This document shows, piece by piece, positions 7,540 through 17,076 of a stretch of DNA of 23,218 bases (its first letter is position 1; the number at the start of each line of letters is the position of its first letter). Position numbers and translations under genes: made by a program. Source of the DNA: Candidatus Pelagibacter sp. Lineage in GTDB: Bacteria; Pseudomonadota; Alphaproteobacteria; Pelagibacterales; Pelagibacteraceae. The stretch lies in assembly GCA_028097945.1 (NCBI GenBank), contig JAOHFJ010000011.1:1-23218 (forward strand), given 5' to 3'. Under the pieces are notes generated by a model, which saw only the letters and a list, made by a program, of their open reading frames with translations, was not told where the DNA came from and searched no databases.

Positions 7540-8898
7540 TTTTTTAAAACTCATCCTAAATTTTTTTCTAAAGAAAAATGGAATAAAAATTAAAACAGCT
7601 AATCCCATTAACCAATTTGTAGCCAATATGGTATAGAATATATCATTATAGTCTCCTCCTCTAATATTGATCACATACCATAAAGATAAAAATGGCAATG
7701 CCGTTAATCGAAGAATGCTCAAATAAAGACTATAAATTGATTTTTTAAGAGCCTGAAATACTGCAGTAGTAATAAAAAATACAGGGTAAATTGGTCCTAT
7801 CAAGGCAGCAATTTTAAGATAAATAGCGCCATGATATATTGCATCAGAATTATTTGTAAATTGAGAAACAAAAAATTCTGCACCAAAAAATAAAATTATT
7901 CCTGCAGCAGCCATGAATGAACATCCGAAGAGAAGTGCTTTTGAATATAGCTCTTTTATTCTATAAAATTCTTTTGCACCAAAATTTTGACCTCCAATAG
8001 AAAGAACAGCTGTATTTAAACCAATAACCGGTAATAAAAAGACTTGTTCAACTCTTAAGGCGGCTCCATACCCTGCCGTTGCTAGCTCACCGAATTGTCC
8101 TATGAAATATAAAATATTAAAAATACCGACACCTATAAATAGCATACTAAACATTATTGGAACTGCTTGAGAAAGTAAGTCTTTCATCAATGTATATTTA
8201 GGGATGAAACATTGAAAATATAAGTATTTTCTTAATTTACATGAATTAACTTTGTAAGCTAAATAAATAGTTCCTATTAATTGAGATATAACTGTAGCTA
8301 TAGCAAGTCCACCAATTCCAAAAGCTGGAATAAAACCATATCCCCAAATAAATATAGGATTTAAAATTATATTTAAAAAGAAACTAAAAATTAAAACGTT
8401 TCTGTAACTTTTTGTATCACCTTGGGCATTCAAAGTTCCATTTAAGGAAATTTGAATCATTACAATAAAAGTACCGTAAAAAATAATATCCAGATATTCT
8501 CTAGTTAAAGTAATGCTTTGAAGATCAGACCCCATTATTGTTAATAGAAAATCAGAAGCATTAAGCCCAAATAAAGTAACAATGATAGATATTACAATTG
8601 CAAAAACTATTGATTGAGCGACAAATAATGAGGCTTGATTGTCTTTTTTTGCTCCTAGTAAATTACCAATACTTGCGTTTGTTGCAGCGCCAATACCAAC
8701 ACCAACAGCTATTATTACAAAATATATTGGAAATGACTTTGCTATTGCTCCAATAGCTTCAGCAGATATTTTACCCGCAAACCACGTATCTACTAAATTA
8801 TAAAAAGTTTGAAATAAAGATCCTACGCTAGCAGGCACAGTTACTTTTCCAAGCAAGTACCAGATTGGATCTTTAGTTAAGTTTAATTTTTTAGACAA
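7525..8898 (-). CDS. MATE family multidrug/toxin extrusion transporter
   Basis: Cation-coupled efflux protein of 457 residues with about 12 hydrophobic segments in two similar halves, of the NorM/DinF type. Characteristic stretches are VTVPASVGSLFQTFYNLVDTWFAG near the N-terminus, ATNASIGNLLGA, NGTLNAQGDTKSYR in the middle and AALRVEQVFLLPVIGLN in the second half. The substrate is not predictable. The frame is open upstream to a TTG at 8955, but the TTG at 8898 is preferred: the trhO stop TAG (8908-8906) runs into AGGAAA, a Shine-Dalgarno seven bases before this codon, giving TAGGAAAAAATTG. It is the last gene of the gatCAB operon and overlaps the convergent permease gene. Confidence 0.88.
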   Translation of the reverse strand: MSKKLNLTKDPIWYLLGKVTVPASVGSLFQTFYNLVDTWFAGKISAEAIGAIAKSFPIYFVIIAVGVGIGAATNASIGNLLGAKKDNQASLFVAQSIVFAIVISIIVTLFGLNASDFLLTIMGSDLQSITLTREYLDIIFYGTFIVMIQISLNGTLNAQGDTKSYRNVLIFSFFLNIILNPIFIWGYGFIPAFGIGGLAIATVISQLIGTIYLAYKVNSCKLRKYLYFQCFIPKYTLMKDLLSQAVPIMFSMLFIGVGIFNILYFIGQFGELATAGYGAALRVEQVFLLPVIGLNTAVLSIGGQNFGAKEFYRIKELYSKALLFGCSFMAAAGIILFFGAEFFVSQFTNNSDAIYHGAIYLKIAALIGPIYPVFFITTAVFQALKKSIYSLYLSILRLTALPFLSLWYVINIRGGDYNDIFYTILATNWLMGLAVLIFIPFFFRKKFRMSFKKLFVF

Positions 8899-8905
8899 TT
8901 TTTTC

Positions 8906-9814
8906 CTATTTAAATTCTTTTTGGAATATATGCTTCCTTCCAGCTTTCTTAGCAAGCATAATCTGCTTTTGTCTCATTCTAAATCTACTTTTTTGTGTGT
9001 TAGTAAGTGTGTCATAGCATCTTGAACAGGAAACTCCCTCTTCATATTTATTTGTTTTTTTATCTTGAGAAGAAAGGGGAGTTCTACATCCACTGCATAT
9101 TGAGAAAGATCCCTGTTTAAGTTTATGCTTTAATGAGACTCTATTATCAAATACAAAACATTCGCCTTTCCATAAGCTGTCTTTTTTTTCGGTTTTATTT
9201 AAATAATTAAGTATCCCCCCTTTTAATTGGAATACATTTTTAAACCCCTTGTTTTTTAAAAAAATTGAAGCTTTCTCACATCTAATACCTCCAGTACAAA
9301 ACATAGCAACAGGTTTTGTTTTTTCAATTTTTTTCAAAAATTTTGGGAAATCTCTGAAGTTTTGTATTTTAGGATTAACTGCATTCTTAAAAGTCCCTAC
9401 ATCATATTCAAAAGGTTTTCGTGCATCTATTACTAAAGTTTCTTTGTTGGAAATTAATTTATTCCAAGATTTATTTGAAACATATTTATTAAGTTTTTTA
9501 TTTTTTTTATTTATTTTTAAACCTAATGGAACTACTTCTTTCTTAATTTTAATTTTTCCTGTGTGGAATGGTTGAAAAGCACATTTCGAGATATTTTTGC
9601 TGTCAAAATTTTTAAATCTAAATACTTTTTTTAAAGTTATAATAATTCTATTAATATTCCTTTTATTTCCAGCAATGGTTCCATTAATTCCCTCTGAGGA
9701 AAGAATAATTGTCCCCCTTATTTTGTTTTTTAGTATTTCTCTTTGCAGTAACTCTTTATTTTTCTTCAAAAAATTACATTTCTTAAACTTATAAAAACCA
9801 ATAACTGTAAACAT
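8906..9814 (-). CDS. trhO: tRNA uridine(34) hydroxylase TrhO (YceA; rhodanese-domain protein)
   Basis: Oxygen-dependent enzyme that makes 5-hydroxyuridine at the wobble position of tRNAs, a step towards cmo5U/mo5U. The 302-residue protein shows the TrhO order: an N-terminal acylphosphatase-like domain (SSEGINGTIAGN), the GKIKIKKEVVPLG link, a rhodanese domain with VIDARKPFEY and the active-site loop FCTGGIRCEKA (Cys173, second Cys179), and a C-terminal CxxC...CxxC module (Cys230, 233, 253, 256) that may bind metal. The ATG at 9814 overlaps the stop of the upstream methyltransferase gene by one base (TAATG), so translation is probably coupled. Catalysis in this family depends on the first loop cysteine; both are present. 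Confidence 0.93.
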   Translation of the reverse strand: MFTVIGFYKFKKCNFLKKNKELLQREILKNKIRGTIILSSEGINGTIAGNKRNINRIIITLKKVFRFKNFDSKNISKCAFQPFHTGKIKIKKEVVPLGLKINKKNKKLNKYVSNKSWNKLISNKETLVIDARKPFEYDVGTFKNAVNPKIQNFRDFPKFLKKIEKTKPVAMFCTGGIRCEKASIFLKNKGFKNVFQLKGGILNYLNKTEKKDSLWKGECFVFDNRVSLKHKLKQGSFSICSGCRTPLSSQDKKTNKYEEGVSCSRCYDTLTNTQKSRFRMRQKQIMLAKKAGRKHIFQKEFK

Positions 9815-10467
9815 TATTTTTTAATACAAATTGTAAATCCATCACCAATAGGAATGATATTTTTTGTCACTCTATTATCGTCTTTTATATGTTTGTTAAA
9901 TTCTCTGATAATATTGGTGAATTTATCTTTTTTTGATTTATCAGCTACTTCACCATGCCATAAAACATTATCAATTATAATAAGTCCATTTTTGTCAATC
10001 ATCTCAATGCTTTTTTCATAATAATTTATATAATTTTCTTTATCTGCATCAATAAAAACTAGATCAAATTTTTGTTTGGAATTTTCTAATTCTTTTAAAC
10101 TCTCAAGTGCTGACTTTATAATTTGTGTAATCTTTTTTTCGTTAGCCTTATCATAAAAGGATTTTGCCTTTTTACTAATTTCAGAGTTTTTATCTAAACT
10201 GATTAAAGATCCATCATCAGGTAATGATAGGGCCATTGATAAAGCACTAAAACCTGTAAAGCTTCCAATTTCTAAAACTTTTTTTGTATTAGATGTTTTA
10301 ATTAATGTTTGAAGAAATTGTGCTTGTGAAATAGATATTTGCAGTTTCTTCTGGTCACCAAGGCTAAGATTATAGTCTAAGATTTCTTTTTGAATGTCAG
10401 TTAAATCTTCAGAATGGTCAATAATATACTTTTCAAGATTATCTGTTAAATCTAATTTTTTAGGCAT
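9814..10467 (-). CDS. class I SAM-dependent O-methyltransferase (CCoAOMT/COMT-like family)
   Basis: Soluble 217-residue enzyme of the small cation-dependent O-methyltransferase family. The SAM-binding motif I is VLEIGSFTGFSALSMA; motif II includes DLVFIDADKENY, whose acidic residues bind the metal, followed by GLIIIDNVLWHGEV and a C-terminal PIGDGFTICIKK, all typical of the family. The acceptor is unknown. Some members (TrmR/YrrM) methylate 5-hydroxyuridine in tRNA, and since the next gene encodes TrhO, which makes exactly that base, a tRNA mo5U34 methyltransferase is an attractive role. That assignment is inference from neighbourhood. It follows gatB by two bases and overlaps trhO by one. 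Confidence 0.88.
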   Translation of the reverse strand: MPKKLDLTDNLEKYIIDHSEDLTDIQKEILDYNLSLGDQKKLQISISQAQFLQTLIKTSNTKKVLEIGSFTGFSALSMALSLPDDGSLISLDKNSEISKKAKSFYDKANEKKITQIIKSALESLKELENSKQKFDLVFIDADKENYINYYEKSIEMIDKNGLIIIDNVLWHGEVADKSKKDKFTNIIREFNKHIKDDNRVTKNIIPIGDGFTICIKK

Positions 10468-10469
10468 AA

Positions 10470-11939
10470 TTAGCCTTTTAAAAGTTTTTTTAGAATCTCG
10501 TTTGTTAATTGGGGATTTGCTTTTCCTCCAGAAGACTTCATTACTTGACCAACAAAAAAACCAAATAATTTTTCTTTTCCGGATTTATATTGATCAACTT
10601 TATCTTTGTTTTTAGTTAAAATTTCATTAATCATTTTTTCTAATTCTTTAGGGTCGCTTTGCTGTTTCAAGCCTTTTGACTCAATTATTTTTTTTGGATT
10701 GTCACCTGATTCAAGCATTATTTCAAAAACTTCTTTCGCTATTCTCCCTGAAATTTCTCCAGATTTTATTGATTGAACTAATTCTGCAAAATGCTTTGCT
10801 GATATAGGAGATTTTGATATATCAAGTCCCTTATCATTTAACATTGCAAATAAATCCCCCATCATCCAAGTAGCTGCAAGTTTTTTATCTGATAATTTTG
10901 CAACTTCTTCGTAATAGTCAGATATTTCTTTTTCAGAAACTAGAACATTTGCTTCATACGCATTTAGTCCATATTCTTTTATAAATCTTTCTTTTTTCTT
11001 ATCGGGAAGTTCTGGAAGAGTTTTTTTTAAGTCGTCGATTAATTTTTGTTCTAACTTTAAAGGTAAAAGATCAGGATCTGGAAAATATCTGTAATCATGA
11101 GCATCTTCTTTTGATCTCATTGATCTTGTCTCATTTTTTTTAGTATCAAAAAGCCTAGTTTCTTGATCTATCACTTTACCATTTTCTATTAGTTCAACTT
11201 GTCTTGCGGCTTCGTACTCTATTGCCATCTGCATAAATTTTATAGAATTTACATTTTTTATTTCACAACGTGTACCAAAATTTTTATCACCTTCTTTTCT
11301 TACAGAAACATTAACATCAGCTCTAAGTGATCCTTCTTGCATATTTCCGTCACAGGTTCCTAAATATCTCATTATTGACCTTAATTTTTTAACGTATGCA
11401 TTAACCTCATCTGGTGATCTAAGATCTGGTTTGCTTACTATCTCCATTAAAGCTATTCCTGAACGATTTAAATCAACATAAGTATTAGATGGATCCATAT
11501 CATGAATACTTTTACCCGCATCTTGCTCGAGATGAAGTCTTTCTATGCCAATTTCTTTTGACCCATAAGGCATATCTAATAAAACTTTACCTTCTCCTAC
11601 TATGGGGTTCTTGTACTGAGATATTTGATATCCTTGAGGTAAATCTGCATAGAAATAGTTTTTTCTATCGAAGACAGAATAATTATTTATTTTTGCATTT
11701 AAACCAAGACCTGTTCTTACTGCCTGCTTAACACATTCTTCATTGATAACCGGTAACATTCCTGGAAAAGCAGAGTCAATCAAACTTACTTGGTTATTGG
11801 GATCTGCACCAAATTTAGTAGATGAACCAGAAAAAAGTTTAGATTTTGAATGAACTTGAGCGTGAACTTCAAGACCTATCACAACTTCGTATTTACCTTT
11901 TTCTCCCTTAATAAAATAATCAAATTTTTCTTTACTCAT
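10470..11939 (-). CDS. gatB: aspartyl/glutamyl-tRNA amidotransferase subunit B
   Basis: Subunit B of GatCAB, which binds misacylated Glu-tRNA(Gln) or Asp-tRNA(Asn) and activates the acyl group for amidation. The 489 residues open with the family signature [21 protein letters not shown], followed by [38 protein letters not shown] and [14 protein letters not shown]. The C-terminal YqeY-like helical domain ends in [16 protein letters not shown]. The ATG at 11939 forms an ATGA overlap with the gatA stop; the frame extends three codons further to a GTG at 11948, but the four-base overlap is the usual coupling geometry. Confidence 0.97.
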   Translation of the reverse strand: MSKEKFDYFIKGEKGKYEVVIGLEVHAQVHSKSKLFSGSSTKFGADPNNQVSLIDSAFPGMLPVINEECVKQAVRTGLGLNAKINNYSVFDRKNYFYADLPQGYQISQYKNPIVGEGKVLLDMPYGSKEIGIERLHLEQDAGKSIHDMDPSNTYVDLNRSGIALMEIVSKPDLRSPDEVNAYVKKLRSIMRYLGTCDGNMQEGSLRADVNVSVRKEGDKNFGTRCEIKNVNSIKFMQMAIEYEAARQVELIENGKVIDQETRLFDTKKNETRSMRSKEDAHDYRYFPDPDLLPLKLEQKLIDDLKKTLPELPDKKKERFIKEYGLNAYEANVLVSEKEISDYYEEVAKLSDKKLAATWMMGDLFAMLNDKGLDISKSPISAKHFAELVQSIKSGEISGRIAKEVFEIMLESGDNPKKIIESKGLKQQSDPKELEKMINEILTKNKDKVDQYKSGKEKLFGFFVGQVMKSSGGKANPQLTNEILKKLLKG

Positions 11940-13393
11940 GACCACCACTTTTTAATTTCATTTTTAAAACCACAATTTTTTTCAAATGCGTAACCAATAT
12001 TAAGAATTTTTTGCTCGTCTAATGCTTTACCAATAAGTTGCAAACCTAAAGGATAACCTTGCTTATCAACACCTGCAGGCATTGATAAAGCTGGTAGACC
12101 AGCTAAATTCACAGGTACAGTAAAAATATCATTCAAATACATAGAAACGGGATCATTTGTTTTTTCCCCTATTTTAAATGCAGAACTTGGAGTTGATGGC
12201 GTTAAAATTGCATCTATTTTTGTAAAACTATCATCAAAATCTTTTTTTATAAGTTGTCTCACTTTTTGTGCTTTAAGATAATAAGCATCATAATAACCTG
12301 ATGAGAGAACATAAGTGCCAATTAGTATTCTACGTTTTACTTCATCTCCAAAACCTTCGGAACGTGTTTTTTCATACATCTCGATTAAATCTTTTCCTTG
12401 CTTTGATCTATAACCATATCTAACTCCATCATATCTTGCTAAATTAGATGAAGCTTCAGCCGGAGCAACTATATAATAAGTTGGTAAAGCATATTTGGTA
12501 TGAGGCAATGAAATATCAATTAATTGTGCGCCAAGATCTTTTAATATCTTTTTTCCCTTTTCCCAAAGTTCATCAACTTCTTTTGGCATATTGTCAACAC
12601 GATATTCTTTTGGAATTCCAATTTTTAAACCTTTAATATTATCTTTTAAATTTTTTGAATATTGTTCTTTCTTTTTATTTATTGAAGTAGAATCTTTTTC
12701 ATCAAAACCAGACATTGACTCCAGCATGATTGCACAATCTTTTATTGTTTTTGTCATTGGGCCAGCTTGATCTAAAGAAGATGCAAAAGCTACGATACCC
12801 CATCTAGAACATAAACCATAAGTTGGTTTTAAACCTACGGTACCTGTGAATGAAGCTGGTTGCCTAATTGATCCACCTGTATCTGTTCCAATTGTAGCTG
12901 GAGTTAAGTCTGCGGCTAAAGCAGATGAGGATCCTCCAGATGAGCCTCCGGGCACTAATTGATCTCCTACAGGATTAATTACATTTCCATAATGGCTTGT
13001 CTCGTTAGAAGAGCCCATCGCAAATTCATCACAATTTAATTTTCCTAAAAGAAAAGATCCATTGTTCCATAAATTTTTTGTGACAGTTGACTCATAAGAT
13101 GGAATAAAATTATTTAAAATGTTGCTTCCAGCAGTTGTTTTTGTATTTTCTGTACAAAATAAATCTTTTACAGCTAAAGGTATTCCTGGCAGCAATTGAT
13201 CAAAATTTGGTTTATTGTCGAATTGTTTAGCTTTATCCAAAGCTTGATCAAATGTTGTAGTAACAAATGCATTTAACTTTTTTGCGCTTTCAATGTTTTT
13301 TATATATGCTTTGGTTAAATCTGTAGAGGAGACTTTTTTCGTTTTTACGTTTTCTATAATTTCATTAAGACTTTGATTTGTAATATCAGCCAT
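11936..13393 (-). CDS. gatA: aspartyl/glutamyl-tRNA amidotransferase subunit A
   Basis: Amidase subunit of GatCAB, which releases ammonia from glutamine for transamidation of misacylated tRNA. The 485 residues contain the amidase-signature catalytic triad: Lys76 in [10 protein letters not shown], cis-Ser152 in [14 protein letters not shown] and nucleophile Ser176 in [13 protein letters not shown]. The 24-residue distance between the two serines equals that in characterised GatA. The start codon ATG at 13393 shares a base with the gatC stop (TAATG), and the stop overlaps gatB. Together with gatB and gatC this implies indirect synthesis of Gln-tRNA and/or Asn-tRNA, usual in alphaproteobacteria. 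Confidence 0.97.
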   Translation of the reverse strand: MADITNQSLNEIIENVKTKKVSSTDLTKAYIKNIESAKKLNAFVTTTFDQALDKAKQFDNKPNFDQLLPGIPLAVKDLFCTENTKTTAGSNILNNFIPSYESTVTKNLWNNGSFLLGKLNCDEFAMGSSNETSHYGNVINPVGDQLVPGGSSGGSSSALAADLTPATIGTDTGGSIRQPASFTGTVGLKPTYGLCSRWGIVAFASSLDQAGPMTKTIKDCAIMLESMSGFDEKDSTSINKKKEQYSKNLKDNIKGLKIGIPKEYRVDNMPKEVDELWEKGKKILKDLGAQLIDISLPHTKYALPTYYIVAPAEASSNLARYDGVRYGYRSKQGKDLIEMYEKTRSEGFGDEVKRRILIGTYVLSSGYYDAYYLKAQKVRQLIKKDFDDSFTKIDAILTPSTPSSAFKIGEKTNDPVSMYLNDIFTVPVNLAGLPALSMPAGVDKQGYPLGLQLIGKALDEQKILNIGYAFEKNCGFKNEIKKWWS

Positions 13394-13680
13394 TACTCCA
13401 CCACCTTAGGAACAACAAAAAATTCTTCATTTTCTTTAGGTGAATTTTTCAGAACTTTCTCTCTTATCTTACCATCACTAATTTCGTCTTTTCTCGATCT
13501 TAATGATTGATTAAGTATAGAAGTTAATGGTTCGACTTTGTCTGTATTTAGTTCATTTAATTGCTCTATAAACTTAAAAATAGAGTTTAAATCTTTTGTT
13601 AGGCTCTCCACTTTAGCGTCATCAACCGAAATTCGAGCTAATTTTGCAACGTGTTTAATTTTTTCTTTATCTAGGGACAT
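13393..13680 (-). CDS. gatC: aspartyl/glutamyl-tRNA amidotransferase subunit C
   Basis: A 95-residue linker subunit that wraps around GatA and stabilises its contact with GatB. Typical features are [15 protein letters not shown] at the N-terminus, a central acidic helix region ending in [11 protein letters not shown], and the VEPLTSI segment, then a C-terminal tail FFVVPKVVE. It is the first gene of the operon running to the MATE gene. The ATG at 13680 has no Shine-Dalgarno in front of it and lies only a few bases from a plausible transcription start, so the mRNA may be almost leaderless. Confidence 0.95.
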   Translation of the reverse strand: MSLDKEKIKHVAKLARISVDDAKVESLTKDLNSIFKFIEQLNELNTDKVEPLTSILNQSLRSRKDEISDGKIREKVLKNSPKENEEFFVVPKVVE

Positions 13681-13719
13681 TTGTGAAATAAGTTAATTTA
13701 AATGTGTTTTATCACAAAT
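13679..13719. repeat. 8-base inverted repeat in the gatC/ruvX divergent promoter region
   Basis: ATTTGTGA (13679-13686) and its exact complement TCACAAAT (13712-13719) sit at the two ends of the spacer, about 33 bases apart centre to centre, close to three helical turns. The left arm overlaps the gatC start codon. It could be an operator or simply two -35-like elements facing each other; in DNA this AT-rich the significance is modest. Confidence 0.35.
13690..13717 (-). promoter_or_regulatory. putative promoter of the gatCAB operon
   Basis: Minus strand TTGTGA (13717-13712), 16-base spacer, TAACTT (13695-13690). A start near 13683 would leave only about three bases before the gatC ATG. The hexamers are imperfect and the call rests on position plus the lack of a ribosome binding site. 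Confidence 0.35.
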
Positions 13720-13731
13720 TAGGTAAATTTC

Positions 13732-14196
13732 ATGCTTGATATTAAAGAATTTAAGAAAAAACTCGATAAAAAGTCCAGGTTAATGGGAATTGACCCCGGT
13801 AGAAAACGTATTGGTGTAGCCATTTCTGATGAAAATAAAATTATTGCCACTCCATATACGACTTTAATTAAAAATAAATATTCTGAGTTTCTTAAAGAAA
13901 TAATAAAGATTTTTAATGAAAATCAGATTAAAGGCATTGTAGTTGGAAATCCAATTAATATGGATGGATCTTCCAGTCAATCGTCACAATCAGCTAAAGA
14001 TTTAGCTATTAATCTATCAAAAGATGTTACTGAAAATGTCACTTTATGGGATGAGAGATTATCAAGTCAGGGGGCGTTTAATTTATCCAATGATTTAGCA
14101 TCAAACACGTCAAAAAAGATAAGCAAATTAGATGAGAATTCTGCACAATTTATACTTCAAGGAGCCTTAGACTATTTAACTAAAGAAAATACTTGA
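13732..14196 (+). CDS. ruvX: RuvX/YqgF family nuclease (pre-16S rRNA 5'-end processing)
   Basis: A 154-residue RNase H-like protein of the YqgF family, implicated in maturation of the 16S rRNA 5' end and historically called a Holliday-junction resolvase. Active-site features are LMGIDPGRKRIGVAIS with the first catalytic Asp, VVGNPINMDG containing the family VGxP motif, and WDERLSSQGA with the second acidic pair. The C-terminal LDENSAQFILQGALDYL matches the family ending, where the last catalytic acidic residue lies. The ATG at 13732 follows AGGT by seven bases. It is divergent from gatC and 35 bases ahead of pyrB. Confidence 0.93.
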   Translation: MLDIKEFKKKLDKKSRLMGIDPGRKRIGVAISDENKIIATPYTTLIKNKYSEFLKEIIKIFNENQIKGIVVGNPINMDGSSSQSSQSAKDLAINLSKDVTENVTLWDERLSSQGAFNLSNDLASNTSKKISKLDENSAQFILQGALDYLTKENT

Positions 14197-14231
14197 TCTG
14201 ATACTATAAAACGCCTATAGAGTTGATTTTA

Positions 14232-15176
14232 ATGGCAGTTAAGAAAAACAATACAGCTATTAAAAACTCTCCCAAACATCTTCTTGGTATTCAAAACCTT
14301 TCAATATTAGAAGCTAAATCAATATTAGATGAAGCGAAAAAATTTATTGAATTAAACAGAAGTAGCTCAAAAAAATTAGATGTTCTTAGAGGAAAAACTC
14401 AAATTAATTTATTTTTCGAACCATCGACAAGAACTCAAAGTTCATTCGATCTAGCAGGTAAAAGATTAGGTGCAGATGTAATGTCTATGAACATGGACAA
14501 CTCTGCGCTTAAAAAAGGTGAAACATTAATCGATACTGCAATGACTTTAAACGCGATGCACCCTGACTTAATTGTAATCAGGCACCAAGATTCAGGTGCA
14601 CCAAATTTATTATCTCAAAAAGTTAATTGTGCAGTTATTAATGCTGGTGATGGAAGAAGAGAACATCCTACTCAAGCTTTACTTGATGCTTTAACAATAA
14701 TTAATAGAAAAGGTAAAATTGAAGGACTGAAGATAGCAATTTGTGGTGACATACTTCACTCAAGGGTAGCTAGATCAAATATTTATTTAATGAATATGTT
14801 AGGTGCTGAAGTAAATGTAATAGCACCTAAAACATTAATGCCAAAATCAATTGATAGAATGGGAGTAAAGTCTTTTACAGATATGAAAAAAGGTCTTGAT
14901 GGTTGTGATATTGTAATGATGTTGAGACTTCAAAATGAAAGAATGCAAGGTTCGTTCTTGCCATCGAAAAGAGAATATTATGAATTTTACGGTTTAACAC
15001 CAGAGAAATTAAAATTTGCAAAAAAAGATGCGTTGATTATGCATCCTGGTCCAATGAATAGAGGAGTGGAAATAGATACTAAACTTGCAGATGACATAAA
15101 CGTAAGTTTAGTTAAAGAGCAAGTTGAATTAGGTGTAGCAGTAAGAATGGCATGTTTAAAAAGGTATTGTAAATAA
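14232..15176 (+). CDS. pyrB: aspartate carbamoyltransferase catalytic subunit
   Basis: Second step of pyrimidine synthesis: carbamoyl phosphate plus aspartate to carbamoyl aspartate. From the ATG at 14232 it has 314 residues. The carbamoyl-phosphate loop is [10 protein letters not shown] (Ser65-Thr68), the mobile lysine region is ALKKGET, and [12 protein letters not shown] (His145) completes the active site; [12 protein letters not shown] lies in the C-terminal aspartate domain. A TTG at 14223 is in frame but adds only three residues and is less likely. It is joined to the next gene with no intervening bases, fitting the dodecameric ATCase architecture in which PyrB associates with a dihydroorotase-like partner. 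No pyrI-like regulatory chain gene is present. Confidence 0.95.
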   Translation: MAVKKNNTAIKNSPKHLLGIQNLSILEAKSILDEAKKFIELNRSSSKKLDVLRGKTQINLFFEPSTRTQSSFDLAGKRLGADVMSMNMDNSALKKGETLIDTAMTLNAMHPDLIVIRHQDSGAPNLLSQKVNCAVINAGDGRREHPTQALLDALTIINRKGKIEGLKIAICGDILHSRVARSNIYLMNMLGAEVNVIAPKTLMPKSIDRMGVKSFTDMKKGLDGCDIVMMLRLQNERMQGSFLPSKREYYEFYGLTPEKLKFAKKDALIMHPGPMNRGVEIDTKLADDINVSLVKEQVELGVAVRMACLKRYCK

Positions 15177-16466
15177 ATGAAAGAAAAAATTTTTATTAAT
15201 GCAAGAATTATAGATCCATCGCAAGATATGGATGAGAAAGGCTCTTTAATATTAAACGATAAAGGAAAAGTAAAAGCTATAGGAAAAAATGTAAAAAAAA
15301 CTGATGCTAGCAAAGATGCTGAGATAATTGATTTAAAAGACAATGTTTTAATTCCAGGGTTAGTAGATATGAAGGCTTTTGTAGGTGAGCCAGGATATGA
15401 ATATAAGGAAAACTTTAGAACACTTAGCCAAGCTGCTTTATCTGGAGGGGTTACATCTATAGTAACCATGCCCAATACAAAACCCATTATCGATAACGTT
15501 TCAATGGTTGATTTTATTATTAGAAGAGGAAGAGACAAAGCCAATGTTAACCTTTTTCCTTGTGCTTCAATAACTAAACAATGTGAAGGTGAACTGATGA
15601 CTGAGTTGGGCTTGCTTTCTGGAAGAGGAATAATTGGCTTTAGTGATGTAAATAAAACTATTCAAAATACAGAGCTGATGTCTAGGATAATGGATTATGC
15701 TTCTGATATTGGGGTTTTGATAATGCAACATGCGGAAGACTATGAGCTGTCAAAAAACGCTTGTATCAACGATGGAGAGATAGCCACAAGACTTGGACTA
15801 CAAGGTGTATCAGCTCTAGCTGAAAAAATAATAATCGAAAGAGACTTAAGTTTACTCAGTGAATATCCTTGTAGATATCACATAAATCAGATTTCATCTA
15901 AGCAATCATTAGATGTTATTAGAAAAAATAAAAATAATGGTAAAAAATTTAGCGTAGGTGTTTCGATAAACAATTTATCATTAAACGAGAATGATATAGG
16001 TGAATTTAAAACTTTTTTAAAATTATCTCCGCCTCTTAGACTTGAGGAAGATAGGTTATCACTAGTTCAGGGTATCAAGGATGGATTAATAGATGTAATT
16101 GTTTCAGATCATTTACCTGAAGATGAAGAAAGCAAAAGATTGCCATTTGCTCAAGCAGCTACAGGCGCTATTGGTGTAGAAACCCTTTTGCCTCTTTCAT
16201 TAGAAATGTATCACAATGAGTCACTTCCTCTGAATAAAATAATAGAGACCTTAACCATTAACCCGGCTAAAATATTAAATATAAAAAAAGGAACTTTAGC
16301 AAAAGGCTCAGATGGTGATATTTGCGTATTTGACTTAGAGGCCCCCTGGAAAGTAGATGCTGATAAACTGAAATCTAAATCAAAAAATACTGCTATAGAA
16401 AATAGAAATCTTCAAGGAAAGATTTTAATGACCTACCTTAACGGTGAACTGGTTTACTCAAACTAA
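15177..16466 (+). CDS. pyrC: dihydroorotase-like protein lacking zinc ligands (PyrC'/PyrX type)
   Basis: A 429-residue amidohydrolase-fold protein of the PyrC family. In active dihydroorotases the first strand ends in DxHxH; here it reads GLVDMKAFVGEPG, so both histidines are missing. Another ligand position is altered too: RYHINQIS has Gln where HxxH is usual. MQHAED and VSDHLPED keep a histidine and the late catalytic Asp. Alphaproteobacterial and Pseudomonas pyrBC' operons commonly encode such an inactive homologue, which in P. putida is needed to assemble ATCase. A structural role is therefore more likely than catalysis; a true dihydroorotase should lie elsewhere in the genome. The ATG directly follows the pyrB stop; its own stop overlaps plsY (TAATG). 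Confidence 0.9.
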   Translation: MKEKIFINARIIDPSQDMDEKGSLILNDKGKVKAIGKNVKKTDASKDAEIIDLKDNVLIPGLVDMKAFVGEPGYEYKENFRTLSQAALSGGVTSIVTMPNTKPIIDNVSMVDFIIRRGRDKANVNLFPCASITKQCEGELMTELGLLSGRGIIGFSDVNKTIQNTELMSRIMDYASDIGVLIMQHAEDYELSKNACINDGEIATRLGLQGVSALAEKIIIERDLSLLSEYPCRYHINQISSKQSLDVIRKNKNNGKKFSVGVSINNLSLNENDIGEFKTFLKLSPPLRLEEDRLSLVQGIKDGLIDVIVSDHLPEDEESKRLPFAQAATGAIGVETLLPLSLEMYHNESLPLNKIIETLTINPAKILNIKKGTLAKGSDGDICVFDLEAPWKVDADKLKSKSKNTAIENRNLQGKILMTYLNGELVYSN

Positions 16467-17044
16467 TGGATATAAATTTAATAATAGTTGCAGTGTATTC
16501 TTATTTATTAGGATCTATTCCTTTTGGATTAGTTTTAACAAAAATTTTTTTAAAAAAAGATATTAGAGAAATAGGATCAGGAAATATTGGAACCACAAAC
16601 GTTTTAAGAACTGGAAAAAAATCTCTTGCAGTTGCTACTCTCATACTTGATTTATTAAAAGGGTATTTTTCTATCATTATAACATTTTTTTATTTTGATA
16701 ATCTTATTTCATATTCAGCTTTGATTTGTTTCATCGGTCATATTTTTCCCGTTTGGTTAAAATTTAAAGGAGGTAAAGGAGTTGCGACTTATCTGGGCGT
16801 TATATTAGCACTTTCATATAAATTTTTTCTAATTTTTGGAATTACTTGGCTTATTTTATCTTTTTTATTTAGATATGCATCATTATCTTCAATCCTTTCA
16901 TCTTTAATTGTTTTTGCTTATTCATATTTTTTTATTAATAATTTTTCTTTAATACTTTTTATCTTTTTTGTAATTATCATTTACACACATCGAGAAAATA
17001 TAGTTAGATTAAAAAATTCTGAAGAAAGTAAAATTAAGTTATAA
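16466..17044 (+). CDS. plsY: acyl-phosphate:glycerol-3-phosphate acyltransferase PlsY
   Basis: Membrane enzyme making lysophosphatidic acid, the first committed step of phospholipid synthesis. The 192 residues have about five to six membrane segments and all three PlsY motifs: GSIPFGLVLTK, then the conserved glycine/asparagine block GSGNIGTTNVLR, and HIFPVWLKFKGGKGVATYLG, with a final cytoplasmic HRENIVRL. It overlaps the preceding gene by one base, so it is translated with pyrB-pyrC'. In many alphaproteobacteria dprA follows plsY and precedes topA; here topA follows directly and no dprA remnant is visible in the 68-base gap. Confidence 0.95.
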   Translation: MDINLIIVAVYSYLLGSIPFGLVLTKIFLKKDIREIGSGNIGTTNVLRTGKKSLAVATLILDLLKGYFSIIITFFYFDNLISYSALICFIGHIFPVWLKFKGGKGVATYLGVILALSYKFFLIFGITWLILSFLFRYASLSSILSSLIVFAYSYFFINNFSLILFIFFVIIIYTHRENIVRLKNSEESKIKL

Positions 17045-17076
17045 GTGTTGTCTTTTCTAGTTTTTAAATAATAAAT

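Noticed and set aside
8899..8955. Longer MATE protein from a TTG at 8955
   Set aside because: It would overlap trhO by 50 bases and add a lysine-rich non-conserved stretch; the TTG at 8898 has AGGAAA at the right distance.
14987..15544. 185-codon open frame antisense to the pyrB/pyrC' junction
   Set aside because: It mirrors two well-supported genes on the other strand, has no recognisable family and no promoter or RBS context.
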